Shown in pieces: positions 35,091-45,926 of a stretch of 64,000 nt of DNA. The notes below the pieces were generated by a model. The model ran no database searches and had not been told where the DNA came from. It saw only the letters and a program-made list of their open reading frames with translations. A program made the position numbers and the translations under genes. Location of the stretch: the NCBI RefSeq assembly GCF_030247195.1, contig NC_080671.1, forward strand, positions 184,677,725 through 184,741,724, read 5' to 3'. Position 1 is the first letter of the stretch. The number at the start of each line of letters is the position of its first letter. Origin of the DNA: Topomyia yanbarensis (lineage: Eukaryota; Arthropoda; Insecta; Diptera; Culicidae).

Positions 35091-36380
35091 TTGCGGTACT
35101 CTCGCCCCAATCTGCCAGCCTACACGAACTTTCTACTTTTGTTTATGTTTTGTTTTTTGCACAATACCAATGCTATCATTTTTTGGCTTTTCCCTTCGTC
35201 TCTCTTTCTGTTGCCTTGCTCGTACTTTACACACCGCTCACACACACACATACACATACACGCGCGTACAGAGCGAGCATGGAAAAGCAGCAACATTGCT
35301 TGGTGGCGAAGCAAGACGCACCAAAATATTTTTCAAGGCAATCTCCGCTCACATTGAAATGTTAAAATTCTCGCCGAATCCGTACGAAAATTTCGCAACT
35401 GATGTCGTTTGCTTGCGCTCAGCAGCCGCCGTAGCCGTCCGTCACTTTAGCTTGGCTTCACAGTCAGACAGCCGCAGTGGCCCAATGCGAGAAGTACGCA
35501 ATTCGATTGAAATCACATGCTGCGTTCACCTTCGCACGGGCACGACGCGTCTTGTCTAGCCTGCCTGCAGCCCCTTTGCGCACTCACACATTCGTATCAA
35601 ACTTATCCACGGTCACCGCCTGCCCTGCTCGCGCAGTAGCAATATTCCTGGAGCATAAGCACTTTATTTTTATTATTCAAACTTTGCTTTTGCATTAATT
35701 ACTGTCTTCTTTATCACTCAACCATTACTCCAATTAACGAGCAATCATTACCTCTTGAGAAAATTTCCACTGAATTTCGCGATGTTACAAAATCACAATC
35801 GTCGTTAGTTTCTAGCTCTCACCGTTTTGTTTCACTTATAGCAACTATTGAGAGCACTAGTATCCCTTTTGTTTCCGTTTCCTCAACGCTACAGGCAGTA
35901 ACGCTATCCTTTTCCGTTCTTCCAGGTTTATTTTTCAAAATAGCAGTAGCAAACTATTTCAAATCAAAAGCAAATTCCGTAACACCTCGCTCACATGCGA
36001 AAAAATAGGCAAAACAACAAACTAGCACAAAAGTTTCAGTTCGTAGGAGAGCACTGTCGTACCTCGAAACGGAACGCGAGCGAACGAACGAATGAATGAG
36101 AGACCAAACCGTAAAACTACGACGGGAAGCAGCGCGGTTCAACAAAAGTACAACCGTTACAACCGAACACACATCAAATCGCTTCGGAAGCCATCACTGT
36201 ACTGACGGACGAACTGCCTGGGAGACGCGAACTCGACTGACCCTGCTGTGCTCTCGCTCTGCGGCTATTGTTGTTGCGTTCGGCGTCACCGTTCCACTGC
36301 AAGCATTGGAAGGATGGGAAGAGAGAGAAAAAAGCAAAAAAGCCACGCGCTGCAAACCCAAGATGGTAGAAAACAGGTAG
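35090..36380. promoter_or_regulatory. CG-rich promoter-like region
   Basis: This stretch has a base composition unlike the 34-41 kb surroundings. It contains a CA run ('cacacacacacatacacata' near 35239), several CpG-rich clusters (35400-35640, 36040-36300), 'gcgagcgaacgaacgaatg' near 36076 and 'gagagagaaaa' near 36321. Open frames on both strands are short and without domains. In insects such composition often marks a 5' UTR or core promoter. A non-coding first exon of trbl on the minus strand is one possibility; an unannotated gene is another. No start site can be fixed from sequence alone. Confidence 0.35.
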
Positions 36381-36385
36381 CATTA

Positions 36386-36516
36386 TAGAGCACTCTAATT
36401 AGAGTGCGGCCAACACGCGTTTGACGTATCCAAACGAACAGAAATCTGACGTATTTCTATTGTGAATACGTCAAATTTCATGTTCGTTTGGATACATCAT
36501 GACCTCTTGGTCACTC
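36386..36516. mobile_element. Small foldback with 'gtatccaaacgaaca' arms
   Basis: 'gacgtatccaaacgaaca' and 'tctgacgtatt' on the left pair with 'aatacgtca' and 'tgttcgtttggatac' on the right. The outer ends 'tagag(c)actc' and '(g)gtcactcta' are also roughly inverted. Length is about 130 bp. Confidence 0.6.
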
Positions 36517-36518
36517 TA

Positions 36519-38106
36519 CACTGAGAAAAAACCTGTGGTATCTGTGACCAGACTTTCGTAGTTGTTTTAACTATTTGCCGAAATAGCAGTAATGACCATG
36601 AGATCGGTAATACTAAACATCTGTATCGCAAAAAAAACTACAAAAATCGATTACCGCTCAACTATGCTGTTGTTATTTACGACAATTTGAACATGCTCAC
36701 TCCAACAATATTTATCATCTAAAAACTGACAATGGAATAGTGTGAATCACTATTAAACTTAAAGTAAAAATAAAAATATGAACATGGTAAACATCTTGAA
36801 TGTAACCAGTGCCATTGTTATAACTACTTTTCGTTTGATTATCCTCTGCACAATATATTAATAAGTCGTGAACACTAAATGTATAGTTGTTATAAGAATG
36901 TAAAGGATGAAATAACTATATACACCGTTTATGTGGACTTTACCGTTGTCGAAAGCAGCTTCTGCGTATAGTGATTTTTAGCTGACAATGCTTTGTATTA
37001 CTAACAACCACAAAACTCGTCAATGTTTGCGTTCCCATTAAGTATTACTGCAGGATGCGGCCATTGCAGTAAAAAATTTATACATAACATACATGCGTGT
37101 TTTTCGGCGCACATTTTTTTAATTTTTAATTTTTTAACTATTGCAATTATATTATCTCTGTGATATTACGGTAAGGCGATAGCATCATAAGCCGTTGTGT
37201 GATAGAGTTCCAGTTAGGAAAGGTATTTAATAGCTAAATTTAGGCGTAGCACTAGCCTCACAAAAGGTCTGTACATTAAAAGCCGGTTTGAAGTCTTACG
37301 AAACAGAAGGTCATCTTTCGCAAGGGACTGTATTACTAAGTATTTGCTTTGCTTTATTGCACTATGTGAGCACATACTTCAATTTAATTCAATAACGATG
37401 TTTTAAAATCGTAAAATTTTCGATTTTTCAGTTAAGCGTAAAGTCAGAAAAGGAGGCTGAAATGTGGATGCTGAGACGATTCATATTTTTATAAAAAATG
37501 TGTATCATCAATAAATTAAGGGATGCTTTCAAAAACCAAGATTGGCTCAAACTTTCTTTTATCCACCCTCGTCATTTCCGAAACAGTGATATCCCTTTTT
37601 AAAATAACTAGAGGAAAAATGTCAAAACCCCAAGGTTGTTGTTGTTGTTGTTTATTTGTGGCTTTAACCTCTGTGGGTCATTCGCCATAAAACCCCAAGG
37701 TTTTAGTTATTGCAAGCAGGCCCTGCTCAGGATGACTATGCTTATTGTTATATCAAGCATCCCACTTTTAATGGTCATTCTTACAACAGAGTGTTCAATT
37801 TGACTATTATGCATAAAGCATGGTAAAACTGGTAAAACATCCCATTCTCCTGGTTTAGTTATAACAAACAGTTCTAGGTCAAGATAACGATGCACATTGT
37901 TACGGCGAGCATCCCACTTATAATGGTCCTGCTTACAATACAATGTTCAATAGTACCATTGTGGTCAAGAGCTCTTGTATAGTAAACTTGAACATGTTTA
38001 ACTATATATAGTGACCTGATACTATAGTCGGTTAAAAAGCACTATACTCGAAAAGTCGAATTAACCTCCTCATATGGTAAATGTTACCATATAATTTTTC
38101 TTAGTG
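36519..38106. mobile_element. 1.6-kb element with CACTGAGAAAAA termini
   Basis: The left end 'cactgagaaaaa' and the complement of the right end 'tttttcttagtg' match over about 12 bp with one mismatch. TA flanks both sides (36517-36518 and 38107-38108). The interior repeats words such as 'catcccacttttaatggtc'/'catcccacttataatggtc' (near 37759 and 37909). No transposase was recognised, so it would be non-autonomous. Confidence 0.55.
37638..37688 (-). mobile_element. 51-bp severely 5'-truncated retro-insertion
   Basis: A 14-bp direct repeat 'aaaaccccaaggtt' stands at 37624-37637 and 37689-37702. Read on the minus strand, the insert is a short body ('atggcgaatgacccacagag') ending in a (CAA)n tail ('aacaacaacaacaac'). 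This is the structure left when a non-LTR element is copied and aborted almost at once. It lies within the CACTGAG element and is therefore younger. Confidence 0.8.
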
Positions 38107-38201
38107 TAGGTAGCATGAGAGATAGAAATTTTAAGTAGGAGAGATTGGATCTCGTAAAATTTATCAAATTTATTAAAATTATTTAATAATATTTTGATCT
38201 G

Positions 38202-38485
38202 TACACGCAGAAAAATTAAGCATATTTAAACCAAAAATATGTGTTATTGAATCATTTACGGTTTATTACTGAAAATATTTCTTTATTGCAATAACAATAA
38301 ATTTTTGCTTTCAATAAAAACATTTTTAATTTCAGTAATTTTGTTTTAATTTCAATAAAATATTTATTAAAAAAATAGAACAAAAACATTTTTTATTGGA
38401 ACAATAAACAAATTTTATTGAATTCAATAAATAAATTTATTATTCCATATTTTTATTGAACCTACAAATATTTTTTCTGCGCGTA
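38202..38485. mobile_element. AT-rich MITE with 'tac(ac/gc)gcagaaaaa' termini
   Basis: The left end 'tacacgcagaaaaa' pairs with the complement of 'ttttttctgcgcgta'. The interior is nearly pure A/T with repeated 'attgaattcaataa'-like words. No coding capacity. Confidence 0.65.
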
Positions 38486-38489
38486 GTGC

Positions 38490-38988
38490 AACATTCTTCG
38501 GAAACTTTCACGATTGCGCCATAATAATCGAAATAGAATATAAACAAGAATGTTCTCATTAATAGTCACATTGCAACATTTCCCTATAAACAGGGCCGGC
38601 GGATAGCGTAGGTAGTATGGGTAGTACTACCCACTCGAAAATAATCGAGTGGGTAATTGCCCACTCAAAATTTTGGACACTTCACTACCGACTAACTGAC
38701 TTCTTGCTTCTTACTTTTATTAAATACCTGAGTAAGGGTCTATGTACACGACTTACAGTTCCGCTGGACTAATTTTGTAACCCCTGGGTTAACAATGAAC
38801 AATTGAAGTGAAAATATTCCTAATTTTTATATGCACTCCGTAGAGTGTATTTGTTATTGCAACAGGGTTGCCAAAAGTAAATCTGTATTATTGTTCACAA
38901 AAATCTTTCCATCTGTATTTACTTTTCAAAAAATCTGCGTCGATATCTCTATCAACACAGATTTTTTTGAAAAGTAACTCCTGTGGTT
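38490..38988. other. No gene; one short palindrome
   Basis: 'ctacccactcg' and 'cgagtggg' form an imperfect palindrome at 38624-38652, with a second 'gcccactcaaaattt' immediately after. Otherwise the sequence is AT-rich and unassigned. Confidence 0.35.
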
Positions 38989-38990
38989 TA

Positions 38991-39184
38991 AGGGCCAATT
39001 TCTTCACCCTTGCTTAACTTTTAAACCAGGTTCACCAGTACGCTTAAACCTGGCTTAACTGCTAAGCGAGGGTGAAGAAACTGGCTCTAAGGGCCGATTT
39101 TTTCACCCTAGCTAGGTTAAGCCAGGTTTAAACGTACTGGTGAACCTGGTTTAAAAGTTAAGCGAGGGTGAAGAAATCGGCCCT
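38991..39184. mobile_element. 194-bp foldback element with nested palindromes
   Basis: The outer arms are inverted copies: 'agggcc(a/g)atttcttcaccc', then 'gcttaacttttaaaccagg', then 'ttcaccagtacg'. The middle carries a further 'gcgagggtgaagaaactggc' and 'agggccgattttttcaccc' pair, so four related half-sites are present. No coding capacity. Confidence 0.85.
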
Positions 39185-40002
39185 AAATCAGTTAACATTT
39201 TCGTAAAAAAAAACAATACAAATCGTTCTGATATTTTACATCCAGAAAGTTGAATTTTATCGATGTGCACTAACGAAAAATATTTTTTTTCTTCATTTAA
39301 TGACTTTTGTTGATGTGTGTAATATTATATACATCAAGTCGACCAATGTAGCTCTCAAATTTTCGTACAAAAGATTAAGAATTAACAAAGTCACAATTAA
39401 CGTTTGAGCCGCTAGAAAATTTGTCTAAGTGTTGAAATTGCCTTTAAATCGCATTCGCAAATTGCATTTGTTCCGAGGGGCAATTAGCACAGGCGAGTTG
39501 AGTCAAACGTCAAACTGTTTATATATATAAATTTATAAATATTTATGAATCGCCTGACAATGTTCGTCCGCATTTTTTTGACCGGGATACTGTTCAACAC
39601 CATTCCATTATTAAGGGGGTAGGGCAGATCACTAGAAATGTTATAAAAAATTGGCATCAAATTTGAAAAAAATACTTTTAATTTCCATTTTTACATCAAC
39701 TTTGCACCCCCCACAATCTGTTATAAGATGACCACCTATTATTCAGTCTGTTCCTTTGCTAGTTTTCCTTCTTTAAAAAATATTTGAAAAAAAAATATCC
39801 GGATGGCTGGCTGTCCGGAGTTCAAGCTGCTCGTTTTGAATTCTCATAAATTGATCGCGAGCCACTTTTGTACATATTGCTAAGATCATATTGATTATTG
39901 ACCTATTAACAGCGAGTTTAGAACTCACATTCCTTTCCATCTTCGCTTCGCGTTGAACGTTGGTTAATGACCATTTCATGAAAATGTTGTATCAGTGAAA
40001 CA
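39185..40002. other. No recognised feature
   Basis: AT-rich intergenic sequence without a long open frame or clear element termini. Confidence 0.4.
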
Positions 40003-40011
40003 TGCACAGTA

Positions 40012-40770
40012 GAGTGACAGGAAAAAAATGACCCCTATTGGCCCACCCCTTATTCGATTCCTAGTCCCACCAGGAGTACTTGCACCAAATTTGAAGCAAA
40101 TCGGACAAGTCTAGGTACCGGACCAACGTGCCTGAAGTTTGTATGGGATTTTTCGACAATTTACACGGAGCAACCCCACTAACTCGCATTTTTGCCGCTA
40201 GGTGGCACTGTATGTATCGTATTATCACTATAAGTGAAAATAAGAAAGATAATTTAATTGTCTACACCTTCGTCGAAGACTGCTAGTGAATTTGGCTTTG
40301 TTAAAAGAAGTTATTAAACTTTTAGTGAGGTGATGTCTGAGTCAGTTTTGCATGGGGCCTATCAGTGCATGGTTGTGTGAATCGAGTACTCTGATACACA
40401 ACCATGCACTGATAGGCCCCATGCAAAACTGACTCAGACATCACTTCACTAAAAGTTTAATAACTTCTTTTAACAAAGCCAAATTCACTAGCAGTCTTCG
40501 ACGAAGTTGTAGACAATTAAATTATCTTTCGTATTTTCACTTATAGTGATAATACGATACATACAGTGCCACCTAGCGGCAAAAATGCGAGTTAGTGGGG
40601 TTTCTCCGTGTAAATTGTCGAAAAATCCCATACAAACTTCAGGCACGTTGGTCCGGTACCTAGACTTGTCCGATTTGCTTCAAATTTGGAGCAAATACTC
40701 CTCGTGGTACTAGGAATCGAATAAGGGGTGGGCCGATTGAGTTTTCAAAAATTCATTATTTTTCTGGGCA
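40012..40770. mobile_element. 760-bp foldback element with about 330-bp near-identical arms
   Basis: The left arm (about 40012-40379) and right arm (about 40396-40770) are inverted copies separated by about 16 bp at the centre ('gaatcgagtactctga'). Landmarks include 'tatgggatttttcgacaatt', 'ggcactgtatgtatcgtatt', 'cgtcgaagactgctagtgaa' and 'catggggcctatcagtgcat'. Inner identity is very high while the outermost 60 bp diverge. Diverged single-arm relatives lie at 823-946 and 1794-2130. The transcript of such a hairpin would be long double-stranded RNA. Confidence 0.9.
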
Positions 40771-40786
40771 GTCTAATGCACAGTGA

Positions 40787-41500
40787 GTAGTAATGTCTTT
40801 TTTACTCGATTAACGCAAATAATCGATTAATTTCTAAAATAATCGAAAAATCAATAATCTATAGCTTTCGATATAATCGAGCAAATCGAGTAGCTGCTAT
40901 CAATTATTCGAGAAGCATAATTAATAAAGGGTTTGCGTTGAAAATGAAAGTCACAGAACAAAAAATATGACAAGACTTCTCCAAATTTTTCAGAATGTGT
41001 CCAGTAACTTTTTTTGTGGTTGGCAAACTAAGATTTACTAAGTAATCGATTATTGATTTTAATCGATTATCTTGGTCAATTGATCGAATGAATTAATTAA
41101 GCTCTTAAAAATTATTCGATCAACGGATGCAAAAATCGGACATCACTAACAGTGAGAATGATTTGGTCCTCCCAAGTATCGTTGGTTTGGTTCATTGTGC
41201 ATTTTCACGCATTAGGACAATCACGAAGTGCGGCTACAGTCATTCTACCTAAGCTTTATCAGCTCTTATGCTAAATGTTCGTTATGCAAATGGAATCCAA
41301 ATGCATAGCACATAGAGCAACAGTATGTAACATTTAGGGCTGCACTGGAATTGTTTTCGGAATATGCTTTGATGCAAAGAACGCGTTCCAAAAACATTTT
41401 ATTTTATCATTTTCTATTAGTCATGGCCGTAGGCTATTGACAATTCACAAATTAACTAAATTTTGGAACAGAACGAAGATTTAAACGTCCAATCAATTTT
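40787..41500. other. Intergenic, no recognised feature
   Basis: AT-rich sequence downstream of NDUFV1. Many 'taatcgatta'-like palindromic words occur between 40800 and 41120, probably compositional. Confidence 0.4.
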
Positions 41501-41506
41501 TTCACC

Positions 41507-41512
41507 TTTATT
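41507..41512 (-). terminator. Polyadenylation signal of NDUFV1
   Basis: On the minus strand AATAAA begins 15 bases after the TAA stop at 41527-41529. That predicts a very short 3' UTR. Confidence 0.6.
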
Positions 41513-41526
41513 AGACACCATTGAAA

Positions 41527-43211
41527 TTAAATCTTATTAGCAGCTTTCTTCTGTTCGTACAGCTTCATCCGCGACTCGATCTCTGGCCGGAAATGACGGA
41601 TGAGACCTACAAGAAAAGTTTAAAAGTTAAAGCCTATACAGGGCACAATCCATACCGTGAACATTACCTTGCACTGGCCAAGCAGCACCGTCACCGAGGG
41701 CACAAATAGTATGTCCTTCGATTTGCTTGGAAATCTCCCACAACATATCGATCTCATCCGGGCGCGCATTTCCGCTAACAAAGCGATGCATAACCTTGTA
41801 CATCCAAGTGATACCCTCACGACAAGGCGTACATTGGCCGCAGCTTTCGTGTTTGTAGAAATCAATCAGACGCGAGATAGCCTTGATAACATCGGTCGAT
41901 TTATCCATCACAATGACGGCGGCCGTGCCAAGAGACGTTTGGGCCTGAACAAGACCGTCAAAGTCCATTAGGACATCATCGCAAACATTTTTTGGAATAA
42001 TGGGAGTCGATGAACCTCCTGGAATAATGCCCAGTAGATTATCCCATCCGCCGCGGACTCCTCCGGCATGACGTTCAATCAATTCTTTCAATGGGATGGA
42101 CATTTCCTCTTCCACTGTACACGGGGTGTTGACGTGTCCCGAAATGTTGAACAACTTCGTTCCAGAGTTACGAGTGCGTCCAAAACTTGCAAACCAAGCA
42201 CCACCACGACGACAAATTGCCGGGGCAACGGCCACCGTTTCGACATTGGATACAGTTGTTGGACAACCGAAAACACCCACATCAGCCGGGAATGGAGGCT
42301 TTAGACGAGGCTTGCCCTGCTTTCCTTCCAGAGATTCAATCAATGCCGTTTCCTCGCCGCAAATGTAAGCTCCAGCACCACGGTGCATAAAAACGTCAAA
42401 ATCGTAACCGGAATTGCAGGCGTTCTTCCCAATTAATCCAGCTTGGTAAGCCTCAGCAATCGCAAGCTGCATGTTCGACGCCTCATTATAAAACTCTCCA
42501 CGAATGTATATGTAAGCCGCACGAGCGCCCATAGCACGACCAGCAATTAGACAACCTTCGATCAGCTTATGAGGATCGTGGCGCATAATTTCACGATCCT
42601 TGCAGGTTCCTGGTTCACCCTCGTCAGCATTCACCACCAGATATTTTGGACGTCCATCGGAGGGCTTATTCATAAAAGACCACTTCATACCGGTGGGAAA
42701 ACCTGCACCACCACGACCACGCAATCCGGATGTTTTGATCTCATCTAAAATGAGGCGCAATTTTATTGATTCTCCAGATCTAGGGAGTAATATTAGACTT
42801 ACTAATAATCCATTCAACACCCTTATCTAGGATTTCCTTGGTCTTGTACCAATCACCTCGTCTGAGGGCTCCTTTCAAGCGCCAGTCATGTCGTCCGTAG
42901 AGGTTGGTAAAAATGCGATCATCATCAGATAGTGGACCGAATTTAGTTTTCGTTTGCGGCGGTGGAGCAGACGCCTGAGCAGATTGGGCACGAACCTGCT
43001 GCGTGTTGACCGCTAACATTGACGTCGAACCGGTGCTTTTAAGCAACGGAAACAGTGCAACTGCAAAATGCGACGCAAATTTGTAAAAAAATTACATAAT
43101 TCCAATCCGTAACACAAGCGACAAAAAATATGGAATCCCTTAAATAAAATAGCAGAACTTACCTATTTGCTGCCGCGGAAGAGCATTCAAACGCACCATT
43201 GCATTTGCCAT
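41527..43211 (-). CDS. NDUFV1: NADH:ubiquinone oxidoreductase 51-kDa flavoprotein subunit (complex I)
   Basis: Four minus-strand exons splice in frame: 43211-43163, 43060-42803, 42744-41668 and 41606-41527, all with GT/AG borders. They give 487 codons plus stop. The protein oxidises NADH with FMN and passes electrons to the iron-sulphur chain in the matrix arm of mitochondrial complex I. The N-terminus ([19 protein letters not shown]) is basic and lacks acidic residues, fitting a mitochondrial presequence. Exon 3 holds the nucleotide/FMN-binding [10 protein letters not shown] and [14 protein letters not shown], then [12 protein letters not shown], and the 4Fe-4S ligands [12 protein letters not shown] with a further Cys in [10 protein letters not shown]. 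The last exon supplies [13 protein letters not shown]. Length and motif order are normal and all key residues are present, so the gene appears functional. Confidence 0.96.
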
Positions 43212-43851
43212 GTTAAAGATCGCGTTTCCGGCACCGAAAAAACTTTTCAAGCGCAGAAAAATTTGCTTTCGGCTGTGTACAGGTGAAGGGGCTCTGTTAT
43301 TTTCTTAATTTGCGAAACTCGTAAGAAAATCAAAATCAGTAAAAGTTGACAGCTGACGTTGACGTATAAACGTAATATTTTGGAAAACTTTTCGTTTCAT
43401 CACAGGTAATCACACTGCCCAGCGGTGCTTGTGCTTTAGGATTGTATATATATCTCGTTTTTTTTTTTGAAAAGGGTTAAAACAAAATTTGGGATTTTCG
43501 TTTTATTACATATTGAGGATCTCTATTCGAAGTATTATCACTGAGAACTGACATACAAGTAAAGTTTTCGACTTGTGTAAGAAATTAAACTGTCGCTTTG
43601 AAATGACAACAGCAAGTAGTAACTTGCCACTGGTCGGCGCTTCGATCGGCCAGCAATCGCTATACGTGACTTGTATGCAAACTTGGATACAATGCTGACT
43701 CACGCATGCAAACCTGTATGCGATGGTGATTTTCAACGTATTTTCATTTAAATGTTTACACAGGTTCTTCGGGAAAGTTTGTTCTAGCTTATATGTCTGT
43801 TCTCTGTGGTATTATCACATGTAAAAACCCAAATGCCATAAAAAATAATTC
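43212..43851 (-). promoter_or_regulatory. Upstream region of NDUFV1
   Basis: Non-coding sequence 5' of the NDUFV1 start. The first 150 bases are the likely 5' UTR and core promoter, with no convincing TATA box, as is usual for nuclear genes of respiratory proteins. A T-run lies near 43459-43468. The MITE at 43852 begins about 640 bp upstream of the start codon. Confidence 0.35.
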
Positions 43852-44063
43852 TCGACAAACATATGATTACGGCCTAAAAGTCAACTGTCAAAATCCACTT
43901 TGAATGGAAATTCCAGACAAACCGTTACTAGTCGAACACAGTTCACAACAGTTTATGAAAGAGAAAACTTTTCTCTTTCGTTTATTACCAACATCTGTGA
44001 TTGGCGTGTAACAGTTTGTCCGGAATTTCCATTCAAAGTGGATTTTGACAGTTGTTTGTCGAG
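43852..44063. mobile_element. Palindromic MITE, copy 1 (right arm shortened)
   Basis: The element begins 'ctcgacaaacatatgattac' and ends with the complement of that sequence except for an internal gap of about 22 bp in the right arm (missing between 'gacagttg' and 'tttgtcgag'). Both sides carry the 4-bp direct repeat AATT (43848-43851, 44064-44067). It is otherwise nearly identical to copy 2 at 49.1-49.4 kb. No coding capacity. Confidence 0.88.
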
Positions 44064-44639
44064 AATTGAAAAACATTTCGCTATATTGAGTAAACGGCCA
44101 ATATTAGTTTGGTGTGCGATAATACATTGGCCGTTTACATTTTTGTTTTGTTTTGGTTTATTGGCCCTTTACTTTTTTCGTTTGAAAATGACAAGCACAA
44201 TCAAACATCATTTCTACACTGCAAATAATCCACACATTGAACTCAAGTGTTTTACACTTAATTTTGCCGCAACTGGCTTCACACTTAGATCTTATGTGTT
44301 AGACACTTAATAACAATCTTCTTTAAAAACTCGTTAATTCCAACAGATGCTACACTTAAGTTTCATATGCGTGGTGCTTTCAAATGAAGTGTCTGATAAA
44401 TAGTTATTGAGTGTAATACACATGGACATCAACTGTGTCAACTTAAAGAATAAATAATTTCTTATGAAAGACATGTGTGTAAATGTTAATTTCTATATGG
44501 CAAGAACATTGTTTGCTTTGAATAAAGATGTAAGTACACTATATATTTTTGTTTTATTTAGATCTTTTATTTTATTTTATTATAAAAGCCAACTTAATCT
44601 ACTTACAAATAACAAATTTATGGAGTAAAGTTTATTTTT

Positions 44640-44870
44640 CAGCTTCTGAAGACAACTGGCTGCGTAAGTTCGCCCACTTGAAAAGCTGGATGTCCCTAGC
44701 TTAAGTTCCGCTAGCACCTCATCTTCATTCTGTAATAAAGAAAAAACAGGTCAATAATTTATAACTTTACATAATATATTACTTACCATCTAAAATTACC
44801 AGAATACGCTGCCGAAATCCTGTCTAAATATCAGTTCTGCGCGTTTTTTCACAGCCATCTTAAATTGATG
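44640..44870 (-). other. Splice-site-bounded exon-like segments in the outer element
   Basis: On the minus strand an ATG at about 44858 opens MAVKKRAELIFRQDFGSVFW. A strong donor 'atg|gtaagt' follows after a stop, and then a textbook acceptor 'tttctttattacag' leads into a frame containing EDEVLAELKLGTSSFSSGR. The pieces do not join into one clean reading frame, and I recognise no domain. This may be the remnant of a gene carried by the element, or coincidence. Confidence 0.3.
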
Positions 44871-45628
44871 TGGAAAACTGAACTTTTTAAGTGTTTCTAC
44901 ACTTAATATTGCCGCACTTGTGAAAACCAATGGATTTAAAGAGCAAAACTTTTCTGATTTATTGACACATGAAATTGAATTGTGATGGTTATCGATTATG
45001 CCATTAAGTGGTACACATACTTTTCAAGTGTAATTTTATTAAAGTGCATATGGAAAAATCTTGATTTTTCCATGTGGTTTGAAACTTAAATTTTATGGGT
45101 GGAATGTTTTCGAAAATATGGGTGAAACATGTATGATTTAATATGTTGACACTTAAATCACAGACTTACCAGACATGACTCTGAGAACAATTATATGAAT
45201 CAAAAGTGATCACTATTTTAAATGAAGACTTTCTTTATCCATCATCGCCGCCTAGCGGCTATTCTTAGAACTACGTCATCTATTTGACACATGCATTGTG
45301 TTTGGCATGACGGTATCTACGTTGGTGTTTAAGTGGTCATTGAGTTGGAGTAGTATACAAAATGTGTGTGTGAGATTATTTCATCAGATTTAACCTCATT
45401 TTCCATAAGTAACGCCCGATTTAACATCAATTTTAGCACTTAACCACGCGTGGACCATTATGACTGACGATAGCAAAACCAATTACAACACAGAAGAAAC
45501 AATTCATCAAATTGTTCAAGTGATAAAGAAAAGGAAACGAAATATGGAAAATAAAAAGTAACCATTGTTTCTCAGATTTTTGTTTTCATTTCCTACCAAC
45601 GTACAAAAGAGTAAGGCAATAAACAAAA

Positions 45629-45926
45629 TTATAATGGTAGACACATACGAATTGATTTACGGTTTCTCTTGGAATTTCTGGGTGTGTCTCGTATTTGCTT
45701 TTTAGATTTCGATATAGTGTTCACTTTTTTCAAAAAGCTTTGTATAAAAGTATTAAATATTTTATCAACCACTACGTTGAAGCATTTTAGACACAAATAG
45801 TCCTTATATAAATCAAAGTTCAAATAGCTTTTCATACGACTTTTTACATTATTGCGGTTCTGATAAAGCATCTTCGTAAATCTTTGCACAAAAACAGTGT
45901 ACACCAGAAGTCCAATTTCGAACAAC
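45629..45926 (-). pseudogene. Out-of-frame C-terminal tail of the P-like transposase
   Basis: Immediately after the stop, another minus-strand frame stays open for about 99 codons (KLFEIGLLVYTVFVQRFTKM onward, ending CLPL). Its hydrophobic and basic pattern suits the α-helical end of P transposases. One extra base in the 'accaaactct' segment near 45935 would explain the break. It could be a real inactivating mutation or an assembly error. Confidence 0.65.

Noticed and set aside
35091..35698. Overlapping open frames of 71-129 codons in the CG-rich region
   Set aside because: Their openness follows from CG-rich composition; frames on both strands are equally open and none has a domain.
41657..42390. 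Several plus-strand frames of 64-104 codons opposite NDUFV1
   Set aside because: They are antisense shadows of the conserved NDUFV1 exon.
43900..44310. 136-codon plus-strand open frame
   Set aside because: It runs through the palindromic MITE and into the outer element; a related frame in the second MITE copy stays open only because of the palindrome.
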